Assembly: GCA_020632955.1 (NCBI GenBank)
Contig: JACKEO010000018.1
Coordinates: 20,888 to 84,887 of the forward strand
DNA length: 64,000 bases
Reading direction: 5' to 3'
Source: Alphaproteobacteria bacterium
GTDB taxonomy: Bacteria > Myxococcota_A > UBA796 > GCA-2862545
Every line of letters begins with the position of its first letter. Position 1 is the first letter of the stretch. A program made the translations under genes and the position numbers. A model generated the notes under the pieces. That model was not told where the DNA came from. It searched no databases and worked only from the letters and a program-made list of their open reading frames with translations. Below are positions 45,121 to 57,097 of the stretch, one piece after another.

Positions 45121-45254
45121 TCAACCTCATCCGGGTGAGGCGGTCAATCTCAACCATCTTGAGGTGAAAGATACCGACTCAACCGATTAGAGGTGAGTCA
45201 ATGACAATCAACCTGTTTGTGGTGAAAGGAGGGTCACTCAACCTGCGGACGGCG
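45121..45254. promoter_or_regulatory. Five-unit 29-bp dyad array between divergent genes
   Basis: TCAACC starts at 45121, 45150, 45179, 45208 and 45238: intervals 29, 29, 29, 30. Each is followed after seven bases by GGTGA (GGCGA in the last), giving an imperfect dyad TCA(A)CC-N7-GGTGA. Spacers vary, so it is not a CRISPR. The whole array lies between the SatD-like and OPT start codons, as expected for tandem operators or iteron-like sites. The binding protein is unknown; the divergent HTH protein is the first candidate. Confidence 0.8.
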
Positions 45255-45347
45255 AGGGTGGTGTGACGGCGCGTGACGGGGGCCTCGTGCGGGGAGGGGG
45301 TCGGGCGTGCGCCCCCGTCGTATGCTGCGCCCACACCGGGAGGGTGC

Positions 45348-47291
<1,944 letters not shown>

Positions 47292-47312
47292 CAGGGCCTG
47301 CGTGCGCCTCGG

Positions 47313-48770
<1,458 letters not shown>

Positions 48771-48795
48771 CGTGCACTCCCTGGACAGGATCCCC

Positions 48796-49413
48796 TCAAC
48801 GCGCTGTGCGACTCCTGGCCACCTCGGCGACGAGACGAGGGAAGTCGTCGGGCAGGGAGACCCGCGGCAGGCGGGCCAGCACGGGGGCGCCCCAGCGGTG
48901 CAGATCGCGGACGTTCTCGGGGTGGTCGGGACCCACGAGCACCAGGCCGGCCACCTCCAGGCCGTCGTCGCGGACGGCGCGCAGCGTGAGGAAGGTGTGG
49001 TTCAGGGTGCCCAGCGCGGTGCGGGCCACCACCACCACCGGCAGGCCCAGGTGGCGCGCCAGGTCGGCCTGCCAGACGGGCCCCTCGGCCAGGGGCACCA
49101 TCCAGCCGCCGGCCCCCTCCACCAGCAGGCGGTCGGCGGGCGGCAGGGTGAGCGTGCGCGGATCGATCCGCAGCCCCTCGTCGGCGGCCGCGGCGTGGGG
49201 GCTGGCGGCGCGGCGCAGGCGCCAGGCCTCGGGCCAGGTGGGCACGTCGGGCGCGAGGGCCTGCACCACCTCGGTGTCGGTGGGGCCGTCGAGGCCGGCC
49301 TGCACCGGCTTCCAGTAGGCGTGGCCCCCCGCGGCGCAGAGGGCCGCCGCCGCCACCGTCTTGCCCACGTCGGTGTCGGTGCCGGTGAGGAAGAAGCGGG
49401 GCGGCAGGCTCAC
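48796..49413 (-). CDS. bioD: Dethiobiotin synthetase
   Basis: A 205-residue ATP-dependent carboxylase making dethiobiotin from diaminononanoate. P-loop GTDTDVGKT, substrate region WKPVQAGLDGPTDTEVV and LVEGAGGWMVPLAEG are canonical. GTG start overlaps bioF stop (GTGA). Third gene of bioB-bioF-bioD. Confidence 0.95.
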   Translation of the reverse strand: MSLPPRFFLTGTDTDVGKTVAAAALCAAGGHAYWKPVQAGLDGPTDTEVVQALAPDVPTWPEAWRLRRAASPHAAAADEGLRIDPRTLTLPPADRLLVEGAGGWMVPLAEGPVWQADLARHLGLPVVVVARTALGTLNHTFLTLRAVRDDGLEVAGLVLVGPDHPENVRDLHRWGAPVLARLPRVSLPDDFPRLVAEVARSRTAR

Positions 49414-50525
49414 GGCAGGGCCGCCAGGCCGGCCAGGAGGTCGGCGGCGAAGGCGGCCACCTGGGCGTCGGCCAGGGGGGCGCGCAGCACGAGGCGCAGG
49501 CGGCTGGTGCCGGCGGGCACGGTGGGCGGACGGATGGCGCGGGCGTCCCAGCCGGCGGCGGCGAGCAGCTCCTGCAGGGCCAGGGCGCGCGCCTCGGAGC
49601 CCACCACCACCGGCACGATGTGGGTGGTGCTGCCGCCGGTGTCGACGCCGGGCAGGGCGGTGCGCAGCTGGGCGCCCAGGGCCAGGGGACGCACCCGCAG
49701 GGCGGGGGTGGCCTGCACCAGGTCGAGGGCGGCGTGCAGGCCGGCGGCGAGGAAGGGGGGCGGGGCGGTGCTGAAGACGAAGGGGCGGCTGCGGTTCACC
49801 AGCCAGTCCACCAGGTCGCGGCTGCCGCACACGAAGGCGCCCGCCAGGCCCAGGGCCTTGCCGCAGGTGTGGATGGTGGCGAACACGCCCTCGCGCAGGT
49901 CCTCCTCCACGACGCGGCCCTGGCCGGTGGGGCCGAACAGGCCGGTGGCGTGGGCCTCGTCCACCACGAGGCGGGCGCCGTGGGTGGCGCAGAGCTCGGC
50001 CCAGGCCACCAGGTCGGGCGTGTCGCCGTCCATGCTGTAGACGCTCTCGAGCACCACCCAGGCCCGGCGGCTGGCGCGCGCGGCCAGGGCGCTGGCGGCG
50101 GCGTCGAGGTCGCCGTGGGGCACGATCACCACCTCGGCCTTCGCCAGCCGCAGGCCGTCGATGAGGCTGGCGTGGTTCAGGGCGTCGCTGATCACCACGT
50201 CGCCGGGCTCGGGCAGGCTGGCCAGCAGGCCGCTGTTCGCGGCGAAGCCGGTGGCGTGGGCCAGGGCGGCCTCGGTGCCCTGCCAGCGGGCGAAGCGGTC
50301 CTCGGCGGCCTCCCAGGCGGGGTGGTTGCCGCGCAGCAGGCGCGAGGCGCCGGCGCCGTGCGGCGTGCCCAGCTCCAGGGCCTCGACGAGGGCGGCGCGG
50401 ATGGCGGGGTGGGTGGACAGGCCCAGCACGTCGTTGCTGGTGAGGTCCACGCCCTGGACCTTCGTGAGACGGCGTCGCAGGCCGGCCGCCTCCAGGGCCG
50501 CCAGGCGTGCGGGCAGCTCAGCCAT
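49410..50525 (-). CDS. bioF: 8-amino-7-oxononanoate synthase
   Basis: A 371-residue alpha-oxoamine synthase. SNDVLGLSTHPAIRAALVEAL, HGAGASRLLRGNHPAWEAAE, LVVDEAHATGLFGPTGQG and the PLP lysine in IHTCGKALGLAGAFV (usually T-F-S-K or T-L-S-K) are visible; Cys-Gly replaces the residues before the lysine. Makes the diaminononanoate precursor from pimeloyl thioester and alanine. ATG 8 bp inside the bioB end. Confidence 0.95.
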   Translation of the reverse strand: MAELPARLAALEAAGLRRRLTKVQGVDLTSNDVLGLSTHPAIRAALVEALELGTPHGAGASRLLRGNHPAWEAAEDRFARWQGTEAALAHATGFAANSGLLASLPEPGDVVISDALNHASLIDGLRLAKAEVVIVPHGDLDAAASALAARASRRAWVVLESVYSMDGDTPDLVAWAELCATHGARLVVDEAHATGLFGPTGQGRVVEEDLREGVFATIHTCGKALGLAGAFVCGSRDLVDWLVNRSRPFVFSTAPPPFLAAGLHAALDLVQATPALRVRPLALGAQLRTALPGVDTGGSTTHIVPVVVGSEARALALQELLAAAGWDARAIRPPTVPAGTSRLRLVLRAPLADAQVAAFAADLLAGLAALP

Positions 50526-51501
50526 GGGCGGGCGGGGCGTCCGTGCGGCCCAGGGGCGACAGCCCGAGCTCGGCGAGGAAGGCCAGGTCGTCGGACGCCT
50601 CGGGGTTGGGCGTGGTGAGCAGCTTCTCGCCGAAGAAGATGCTGTTGGCGCCGGCCTGGAAGGCCAGGGCGCGGGCGGCGCGCGACAGCGACATGCGGCC
50701 GGCGGCCAGGCGCACCCGAGCGTCGGGCATGAGGATGCGGGCCACGGCCACGGTGCGCACCACCTCCAGCTCGTCCACCTCCTCCTCCCCCTCGAGGGGG
50801 GTGCCCGGGGCGCGCACGAGGCGGTTGACCGGCACGGACTCGGGGTGGGGCTGCATGCAGGCCAGGGTGGCGAGCAGGCCCGCGCGGTCGCGCCGCTGCT
50901 CGCCCAGCCCCACGATGCCGCCGCAGCACACCGCCACGCCGGCCTCGGCCACGTGGGCCAGGGTCTGCAGGCGATCGTCGTAGGTGCGGGTGGAGATCAC
51001 GTCGCCGTAGTGCTCGCGGCTGGTGTCGAGGTTGTGGTTGTAGGCGTGCAGGCCGGCGTCGCGCAGGCGCGTGATCTGGTGGGGCTCGAGCATGCCGAGG
51101 GTGACGCACACCTCGAGGCCCAGCTCGTTGACCTCGCGCACCATGTCGACCACGCGATCGAAGCCCTCGCCGTCGCGCACCTTGCGCCACGCCGCCCCCA
51201 TGCAGAAGCGGCTGGCCCCGGCGGCCTGGGCGCGGCGGGCCTGGGCCACCACCTCGTCCACGGGCAGCAGGGGCTCCGACCGCACCTCGGTGGCGTAGCG
51301 GGCGGCCTGCGGGCAGTAGGAGCAGTCCTCGGGGCAGCCGCCGGGCTTGACGTTGGCCAGCGTGGCCAGCTGCACCTTGGTGGGGTCGTGGTGCTGGGCG
51401 TGCACGCGCCGGGCCTGGTCGACCAGCGCGAGGAGGGGCTGCTCGTACAGCGCGAGGACCTCGTCGGTGGTCCAGTCGTGACGCGGGGCGTGGGCGTTCA
51501 T
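50518..51501 (-). CDS. bioB: Biotin synthase
   Basis: A 327-residue radical-SAM enzyme inserting sulfur into dethiobiotin. Radical SAM cysteines C56, C60, C63 are in GGCPEDCSYCPQ. RFCMGAAWR and LYAYNHNLDTS-type segment YNHNLDTSREHYGDVISTRTYDDRL match BioB. First gene of the operon; the 150-bp gap to dps shows no BirA- or BioR-type palindrome that I could find. No carboxylation step gene for pimeloyl precursor is present in the window. Confidence 0.96.
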   Translation of the reverse strand: MNAHAPRHDWTTDEVLALYEQPLLALVDQARRVHAQHHDPTKVQLATLANVKPGGCPEDCSYCPQAARYATEVRSEPLLPVDEVVAQARRAQAAGASRFCMGAAWRKVRDGEGFDRVVDMVREVNELGLEVCVTLGMLEPHQITRLRDAGLHAYNHNLDTSREHYGDVISTRTYDDRLQTLAHVAEAGVAVCCGGIVGLGEQRRDRAGLLATLACMQPHPESVPVNRLVRAPGTPLEGEEEVDELEVVRTVAVARILMPDARVRLAAGRMSLSRAARALAFQAGANSIFFGEKLLTTPNPEASDDLAFLAELGLSPLGRTDAPPAHG

Positions 51502-51651
51502 CGGGCGCTCCCTGGGCTCGTCCGGGTAGCGCGGCCGTGGTCGCGGGCCCAGGGGGGCGTCGGTCCACGCGGCCCGTCGAAGAGGGTCAGGACCCCGGGA
51601 CGCCCGCGGGGCGGTGCGCTACCGATCCGGCACACCACCCCCGGAGGAACC

Positions 51652-52119
51652 GTGAAGATCGACATCGGTCTCGACGAGGAGGCCCGCGCGGCCGTCGTCA
51701 CCCGGCTCGAGCGCGTGCTCGCCGACACCTACACGCTCTACCTGCTCACCCACAGCTTCCACTGGAACGTGACGGGTCCCAAGTTCAACGACCTGCACGC
51801 GATGTTCATGGGCCAGTACACCGAGATGTGGGCCGCCGTGGACGAGGTGGCCGAGCGCATCCGCGCCCTGGGGGCCTTCGCGCCGGGCAGCTACGGCGCC
51901 TTCGCCCGTCTCACCTCCATCGAGTCCCCCGAGGACGTCCCCGAGGCCCTCGAGATGGTGCGCCAGCTCGTGCTCGGCCACGAGGCCCTCATCCGCACGG
52001 CGCGGGGCGCGCTGGTCACAGCGGAGGAGGCGAGGGACCAGGTGACCGCCGACCTGTTGACGCAGCGGTTGCAGGTGCATGAGAAGACGGCGTGGATGCT
52101 GCGGAGCCTGTTGGCCTGA
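51652..52119 (+). CDS. dps: Dps/ferritin-like DNA-protection protein
   Basis: A 155-residue Dps protein from GTG with GGAGG four bases upstream. The ferroxidase segment HSFHWNVTGPKFNDLHAMFMGQYTEMW with the following D-E-V-A-E-R-I-R is the Dps hallmark. It stores iron and protects DNA during starvation or peroxide stress. Divergent from bioB. Followed by repeat copy 2. Confidence 0.93.
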   Translation: MKIDIGLDEEARAAVVTRLERVLADTYTLYLLTHSFHWNVTGPKFNDLHAMFMGQYTEMWAAVDEVAERIRALGAFAPGSYGAFARLTSIESPEDVPEALEMVRQLVLGHEALIRTARGALVTAEEARDQVTADLLTQRLQVHEKTAWMLRSLLA

Positions 52120-52137
52120 GGGGGCCTCGGGGGCGAG

Positions 52138-52298
52138 GCGGGCCAGGGGGCCGGGCTCGGGCCTGGGGGAACCACTGAGGGCCACGGAGGAACACGGAGG
52201 GCGCACGGAGAACGGCCATGCTCCGTGCGCCCTCCGTGATCCCTGGTGGAGTGCGGGTTGTCCTCAGGCTCGCCGTCGGTGGCCGGACCGGGGATCGT
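52138..52298. repeat. CACGGAG-type inverted repeat, copy 2
   Basis: A perfect 18-bp inverted pair (52193-52210 and 52221-52238) with a 10-base loop sits inside two longer related arms. The left arm holds GCCTGGGGGAACCACTGAGGG as in copy 3. The right arm ends with GGCCGGACCGGGGATC (52281-52296), identical to 53314-53329. It lies between the convergent dps gene and the lipoprotein gene that ends at 52314. Confidence 0.85.
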
Positions 52299-52313
52299 CA
52301 GGAGCGGGTGGTC

Positions 52314-53093
52314 CTAGGGTACGCCGCAGTCGTCGCACGTGAGCAGGCGGATGCGGCCGCGCACGTCCTTCACCTGACCTGCGAGGTAGGGGATCGCGGG
52401 CGGATCCTGCGGCGGGGCGGGCTGTACGCAGTCTCCTGACCACGGGTCGGCGCGCATGTCTGCGAACGACCGGGCATGCATCTGCACGCGTGGGAGGTTC
52501 TCGACCCGTGTGAAGGAGAAGTGCGCCGGGTTGGCTCCCTGATTCTGGTCCTCGCCGGCGAGCACGTCACATCGGACCACGTCTGCACCGCGGACGGTCA
52601 GGCGGAGGAGGGCGTCTCGCCAGAAGCTGGAGGACTGGCTGCCGCTGACATCGACGAGGAAGCTCGCCACACTCCGGCGATCGGTGCCCGCGCCCAGCGT
52701 GACCCCGAACATCGACTGCAGGTCGAGCTCGAGGGGTCGGTCGTCGCCGCTCGCCCCGAGGTCCTCCCAGATGCGGGTGCGGGCGTCCGCGGGCGTGAGG
52801 GGGACCCACGCATCCTTCGATCCGAGCAGCTCGGCGATGTCCTGCTGCGCCTCGCGCAACTGCGACCACGCCTCGTCGAGGTCGTCCTGGGACGCCAGCG
52901 CCTCGAGATCGGAGCGGAATGCGACGTCGCGTGGAATCCCCAGGTCGCCCACCGGCCTGCACGCGAGCTGCCCGTCGTCGCCCGCGACCACGAGGTCCCC
53001 CGGCGCACACGTCGAGGGGAGCTGCGTCGCACTCCCCGCTTGGGGACACCCTGCGACCACCGCGCTCGCCACGATGAGCAACATTCCTCGCAC
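52314..53093 (-). CDS. Hypothetical lipoprotein with internal helix
   Basis: A 259-residue exported protein. Start GTG 53093 is chosen: GGAGG lies five bases upstream and the signal MRGMLLIVASAVVAGC follows. The ATG at 53084 is too close to any ribosome site. A charged helix (DDLDEAWSQLREAQQDIAELLG) is followed by a beta-rich part (LVDVSGSQSSSFWRDALLRLTV, VRCDVLAGEDQ). Flanked by CACGGAG repeats, and less GC-biased than its neighbours. Function unknown. Confidence 0.7.
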   Translation of the reverse strand: MRGMLLIVASAVVAGCPQAGSATQLPSTCAPGDLVVAGDDGQLACRPVGDLGIPRDVAFRSDLEALASQDDLDEAWSQLREAQQDIAELLGSKDAWVPLTPADARTRIWEDLGASGDDRPLELDLQSMFGVTLGAGTDRRSVASFLVDVSGSQSSSFWRDALLRLTVRGADVVRCDVLAGEDQNQGANPAHFSFTRVENLPRVQMHARSFADMRADPWSGDCVQPAPPQDPPAIPYLAGQVKDVRGRIRLLTCDDCGVP

Positions 53094-53248
53094 CCGACCC
53101 TCCCATCTCGGTGATGGCCCGTGGGTACCGTGCGACCACGGCGACAGCCATCCCCCACCGTTCAGACCCGCAGGTCGAGCCTGACCGTTGGTCTGGGCCA
53201 CCGTGCCTGCGCCGGCGCTGTCCGGCCCCACGAAGACGCACCGAGCCC

Positions 53249-53333
53249 ACCCTCCGTGCGCCCTCCGAAATCCTCCGTTGCCCTCAGTGGTTTCCCCAGG
53301 CTCGCACCGCCCTGGCCGGACCGGGGATCACCC
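53249..53333. repeat. CACGGAG-type repeat, partial copy 3 in reverse orientation
   Basis: Reverse complement begins GATCCCCGGTCCGGCC and continues with GAGCCTGGGGAAACCACTGAGGG, then GGAGGATTTCGGAGGGCGCACGGAGG. Only one arm is present. Directly downstream of the MopE-like gene's stop. Together with copy 2 it flanks the 52314-53093 gene in inverted orientation. Confidence 0.8.
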
Positions 53334-55154
53334 CTAGTGACACCGCATCGTCCGCGCCTGCGGACTCTTCGCCCGGCACGAGAAGAACCCCGCGCTGCAG
53401 TCGTTCGCCCAGTACCCGACGCCCCCGCAGTCGGGGACCGGTGACGACCAGCCCTCGTTCGTGGTGTCGCAGAGGTCGAGGTCGAGGTCGAAGGTGCAGG
53501 TGTAGCTGAAGCGGGGCTCGCTGAACTCGTGGTGGCCCGAGCAGTTGTAGTCGTAGGTGCCGCGGCCGTAGCTGGGGGCGCTGAAGAACTCCTCCTGGCC
53601 GGGGAAGACGCGGGCGTCGCCGTCGTCGCAGTCGCCGAGCTTCACGCCGGTGGCGTCCCAGGGGGCGATGGGCTCGCAGAGGCAGCGGGCCTCGTCGCTG
53701 GCGCCGTAGCCGTCCTTGTCCTTGTCGGCCCAGTAGGTGCGGCAGAGCAGGGCGTCGTCCTCGTTGAGCTTGCCGTTGCAGTTCTCGTCGATCGTGGTGT
53801 CGCAGCGCTCGCGGGCGCCCGGGTGGATGCTGGGGTCGTTGGGCGCGCAGTCGCCGGGCAGCCACACCTCCGACGCGCAGGCCACCGGGTCCTCGCAGTA
53901 GCCGTCGCCGTCGAGGTCGGTCTTGTCGAGGTCCTCGTCGATGTCGCCGTCGCAGTCGTCGTCGACGCGGTTGGCCTTCTCGGGCTGGCCCGGGTGGATG
54001 GCGCGGTTGCGGTCGTCGCAGTCGCCGTCCTCGCGGGCGCGGTGGCCGGTGTGGGGGGCGCACAGGCAGCGCGACACGGGGTCGTCCACGCCGTAGCCGT
54101 CGCCGTCCTCGTCCCACCAGTAGCGGATGCAGCCCGCCGCGTTCTCGTCGTCCGACACGCCGGAGCAGTCGTTGTCGACGTTGTCGCCGCACACCTCGTC
54201 GAGGCCGGGGCTGCGCGTGGGGTCGTCGTCGTCGCAGTCGCCGGGGAGCTGCTCGGGGTCGGTGCAGGCCTCGGTGGCCTCGCAGTAGCCGTCGCCGTCG
54301 TCGTCGTAGGCCTCGGTGCCCTCGTCGATGAGACCGTCGCAGTCCTCGTCCTCGCCGTCGATGGTCTCCTCGGCGCCGGGGAAGACGTCGTCGCGCTCGT
54401 CGTCGCAGTCGCCGTCGGCGGGCGACAGGCCGTCGCCGTCGCCGTCGGTGGTGGGGGGCGGCCCCACGTTCACGTCCACCACCTGCTTGGCGCGGCCCTT
54501 CCCGGGGTTGTCGACCTCGAGGGCCAGCGACCACACGCCCAGCCCGGACTCCGGACGCCACACGCCGCCGATGCGCCCGTCGGGCGCCACGCGCCCGCTG
54601 GCGAACTCCTTCTCCTCGGGGTCGTCCGCCGAGCGCAGGGTCCACCGGTAGAAGAGGTCCACCGCCTCGTACCGGACGTCGCGGGCCTTGCCGAGCAGGC
54701 GCACGGTCTGGCCCGGGTAGACCTGCGCCGCCGAGATGGGCAGCTCGATGAGGATCTCGGGCGCGGCGGCCGTCTGGGAGACCTCCACCACCAGGCTGTC
54801 GGTGGCGCGGTCGCCGGGGCGGTCCTCGGCGGTGCAGGTGATCGTGTGCTCGCCCTCGGTGAGCACCACCGCCTGGGTGATGTCGAGGCCGCCGTCGCGC
54901 AGGGTGCGCTCGGGGGCGGCGAACTCCCCGTCCAGCGACGACCGGAAGCGCACCTTCACCACCGACCGCGGGCCGTCGGGGTCGGTGACCCGCGCCGCGA
55001 TCGGCGTCTCCTCGCCCACCAGGAAGACCTGCCCGGGCTCCGGCGAGGTGAGCTCGCAGGCGGGCGGGTTGTTCGTGGTCTCGATGCCGAAGTCCGACGG
55101 GCCGTCGTCGAGGCAGGCGGTGAGCAGCACGAGCAGGGGAGACAGCAGGGGCAT
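53334..55154 (-). CDS. MopE-like calcium/metal-binding repeat lipoprotein
   Basis: A 606-residue surface protein. Signal MPLLSPLLVLLTAC gives a lipoprotein. Residues 20-250 hold Ig-like domains (PPACELTSPEPGQVFLVGEE). From about 255 onwards DGDCDD / EDCDGLIDEG / DNDCSG repeats follow, the putative-metal-binding motif shared with MopE and many myxobacterial secreted proteins; the cysteines probably form disulfides. C-terminus ends in a Cys-rich block (CGGVGYWANDC). Copper or calcium binding is inference from the family. Confidence 0.85.
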   Translation of the reverse strand: MPLLSPLLVLLTACLDDGPSDFGIETTNNPPACELTSPEPGQVFLVGEETPIAARVTDPDGPRSVVKVRFRSSLDGEFAAPERTLRDGGLDITQAVVLTEGEHTITCTAEDRPGDRATDSLVVEVSQTAAAPEILIELPISAAQVYPGQTVRLLGKARDVRYEAVDLFYRWTLRSADDPEEKEFASGRVAPDGRIGGVWRPESGLGVWSLALEVDNPGKGRAKQVVDVNVGPPPTTDGDGDGLSPADGDCDDERDDVFPGAEETIDGEDEDCDGLIDEGTEAYDDDGDGYCEATEACTDPEQLPGDCDDDDPTRSPGLDEVCGDNVDNDCSGVSDDENAAGCIRYWWDEDGDGYGVDDPVSRCLCAPHTGHRAREDGDCDDRNRAIHPGQPEKANRVDDDCDGDIDEDLDKTDLDGDGYCEDPVACASEVWLPGDCAPNDPSIHPGARERCDTTIDENCNGKLNEDDALLCRTYWADKDKDGYGASDEARCLCEPIAPWDATGVKLGDCDDGDARVFPGQEEFFSAPSYGRGTYDYNCSGHHEFSEPRFSYTCTFDLDLDLCDTTNEGWSSPVPDCGGVGYWANDCSAGFFSCRAKSPQARTMRCH

Positions 55155-55260
55155 CGACCGCGGAGGCTCCGGGGAGAGGTGGAGCATAGCGGAGGATGGT
55201 CCCCCACCGCGACGGGATGCGCGGCGGCGCGCCCTCGCTTCCGGGGGCGCGGCGCGGGGG

Positions 55261-55698
55261 TCAGCCCGGCTCGGGCAGGCGGAGGACGACGACGGGCACG
55301 TGGGCGCGGCGGACCACCTGCTCGGCCACGCTGCCGAGCCACAGGTGCGACAGGCCGGTGCGGCCGTGGGTGGCCACGAGCACGGCGTCGTAGGCGTCGG
55401 CGCGCTCCACGGTGACGTCGGCGGGCAGGCCGGGCAGGCACAGGGCGGCGCCACGGACGGCGTCGGGGAGCTGGGCGAGCAGGGCCTGCACGGCGGCGGC
55501 GTGCTTGGCGAGCAGGGCGTCGCGCTCCTCGACGACGATGGCGCGCACGTTGGGGTCGCCCACGAAGACGGCCGCGTCGGGGGTGTCGTCCACGTACAGC
55601 AGGTCCACGGTGCCGCCGAGGCGGGCGGCCCACGTGCCGGCCTCGCGGACGACGGCCTCGGGTGCGGTGTGCAGGTCGATGGCGGCGAGCAGCTTCAT
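55261..55698 (-). CDS. Universal stress protein (UspA family)
   Basis: A 145-residue single Usp domain. Start MKLLAAIDLHTAPE; ATP-binding motif THGRTGLSHLWLGSVAEQV (G-x2-G-x9-G-S) near the C-terminus, and VVVLR final strand. ATP-binding type. Separated by 13 bp from the next minus-strand lipoprotein upstream; regulation not visible. Confidence 0.9.
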   Translation of the reverse strand: MKLLAAIDLHTAPEAVVREAGTWAARLGGTVDLLYVDDTPDAAVFVGDPNVRAIVVEERDALLAKHAAAVQALLAQLPDAVRGAALCLPGLPADVTVERADAYDAVLVATHGRTGLSHLWLGSVAEQVVRRAHVPVVVLRLPEPG

Positions 55699-55711
55699 GG
55701 CAACCTCGGGG

Positions 55712-56026
55712 TCACTCGGAGACGGGGGTGAGGGCGCAGGCCTCGGCGCACGTGGCCGGGACCTGCCAGAGGGCACGGTCGGTGGTGGGGCACGCCCAGG
55801 CGTGGTGCCGCAGCACCCGCACGCAGTCGTTGGCCGCGCCCAGGTCGAAGTCCTCGCAGGCGGGCTCGTCGGGCTCGCCCAGGGCGTCGAGGCAGTCCTG
55901 CTCCGACGCGTGGGTGCCGAAGCAGGCGGCCTCCACCGCGCACACCGCCGCCCGGCGCTCGGGCGCGAAGGCCTCGGGCGTGAGGATGGTGCAGGCACCG
56001 GCCAGCAGGGGGAGCAGACGTCGCAT
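55712..56026 (-). CDS. Small Cys-rich lipoprotein
   Basis: A 104-residue protein with a short signal (MRRLLPLLAGAC) and a mature part with eight further cysteines spaced as in secreted disulfide-rich proteins (CAVEAACFGTHASEQDC, CEDFDLGAANDC). No family recognised. It precedes the universal stress gene by 13 bp. Confidence 0.7.
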   Translation of the reverse strand: MRRLLPLLAGACTILTPEAFAPERRAAVCAVEAACFGTHASEQDCLDALGEPDEPACEDFDLGAANDCVRVLRHHAWACPTTDRALWQVPATCAEACALTPVSE

Positions 56027-56103
56027 CGACGAGGGCTAACCGGGGCCGCGGGGGTACAGGGGGGGCGCTGCGCCATGGTGCGCACACGGATCGGAGGTGG
56101 CAC

Positions 56104-57063
56104 GTGCGGGCTGCGGTGGTGGTGCTGGGCGGGCTGGCGCTGGGCTGCGCGCCGGCGGACGGGGACGACACCGACGGCCTCGACACCGACGCGGTCGACA
56201 CCGACCTCGCCGGGGAGCCCTGCGTGCCGGGCGACGCGGTGGAGCGCGTGGCCGGCGAGGGCGTGGCCCTGCGCTTCCTGGCGGTGGACAACGGGCGCAA
56301 CCGACTGGCGCTGGTGGACGAGATCGACGGCGGCGGCTGGGAGGTGGCCATCCCCCCCGGGGCCCGCGACCTCGCGGTGGTGGGCGACGAGGTGCTGCTG
56401 AGCGTGGGCACGGGGGCGGTGTGGCTGGCCCTGGCCGACGGCGCGGAGCGCGACCGGGTGGACGGCTTCACGGGCGTGCAGTCGGCGCGGCCGCTGGCGG
56501 ACGGGGGCCTGCTGCTGGGTCGCCAGGACGGCCTCGACGCGGTGCTCACCACGCTGGACGCCGCGGGGGACGTGGTGGGCGAGGTGCGCGTGCCCACCAG
56601 CGTGGAGCTGCGGCTGGTGCGCCCGCTGCCCGACGGCCACGTGCTGCTCACGCGGGGCCCGCCCTACCGGGTGGTGGAGGTGGACGCCGAGGGCGCCGAG
56701 GTGTGGGCCGTGGACCTGCCCGGCAAGGGCTACGTGGCGGAGCGCTGGTGCGGCGAGGCCACCACCTACGCCACCACCGGGGCCGACGCGCGGCTGGTGG
56801 CCCTGGCGGCCGACGGCGCGATCACGGGGTCGTGGGGCGGTCGCGAGGCCCACGCGGACGTGGGGCTGGACTGGGCGAGCGGCTTCCACCTGCTGCCGGG
56901 CGGCGTGGCGGTGGTGACGAACTGGCTGGGCCACGTGTCGTCGGACTTCGGCCCGCACGTGGTGGCCTGGGGTCCCGACGACACCCTGCTGTGGTCGTGG
57001 GACCCCGACGGGATCGACAAGATCACGAACGTGCGGGTGCTGGCGGCGCGCGGCCTGCCCTGA
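56104..57063 (+). CDS. Beta-propeller-like lipoprotein (arylsulfotransferase-type repeats)
   Basis: A 319-residue protein. Lipobox VLGGLALGC, then an Asp/Thr-rich linker (DDTDGLDTDAVDTD). The mature part has repeated four-strand units (LALVDEIDGGGWEVAIPP, YRVVEVDAEGAEVWAVDLPG, DTLLWSWDPDGIDKITNV), the pattern of propeller proteins related to arylsulfotransferases. Catalytic His/Arg are not evident, so enzymatic function is doubtful. 34 bp before the aspartoacylase-like gene. Confidence 0.65.
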   Translation: MRAAVVVLGGLALGCAPADGDDTDGLDTDAVDTDLAGEPCVPGDAVERVAGEGVALRFLAVDNGRNRLALVDEIDGGGWEVAIPPGARDLAVVGDEVLLSVGTGAVWLALADGAERDRVDGFTGVQSARPLADGGLLLGRQDGLDAVLTTLDAAGDVVGEVRVPTSVELRLVRPLPDGHVLLTRGPPYRVVEVDAEGAEVWAVDLPGKGYVAERWCGEATTYATTGADARLVALAADGAITGSWGGREAHADVGLDWASGFHLLPGGVAVVTNWLGHVSSDFGPHVVAWGPDDTLLWSWDPDGIDKITNVRVLAARGLP

Positions 57064-57097
57064 CCGCGCGCGATAGGTGGCCGCCCCTGGAGGGCAC

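Noticed and set aside
44420..45157. Longer start for the SatD-like gene
   Set aside because: It would read through the first two units of the operator array; ATG 45103 has GAGG in place.
45121..45254. CRISPR-like reading of the repeats
   Set aside because: Only 11-13 conserved bases per unit and 29-bp period with no full repeat/spacer alternation or cas genes; operator array fits better.
51502..51651. BirA/BioR operator before bioB
   Set aside because: I found no TTATAA-type or BirA-type dyad; the region is plain GC-rich.
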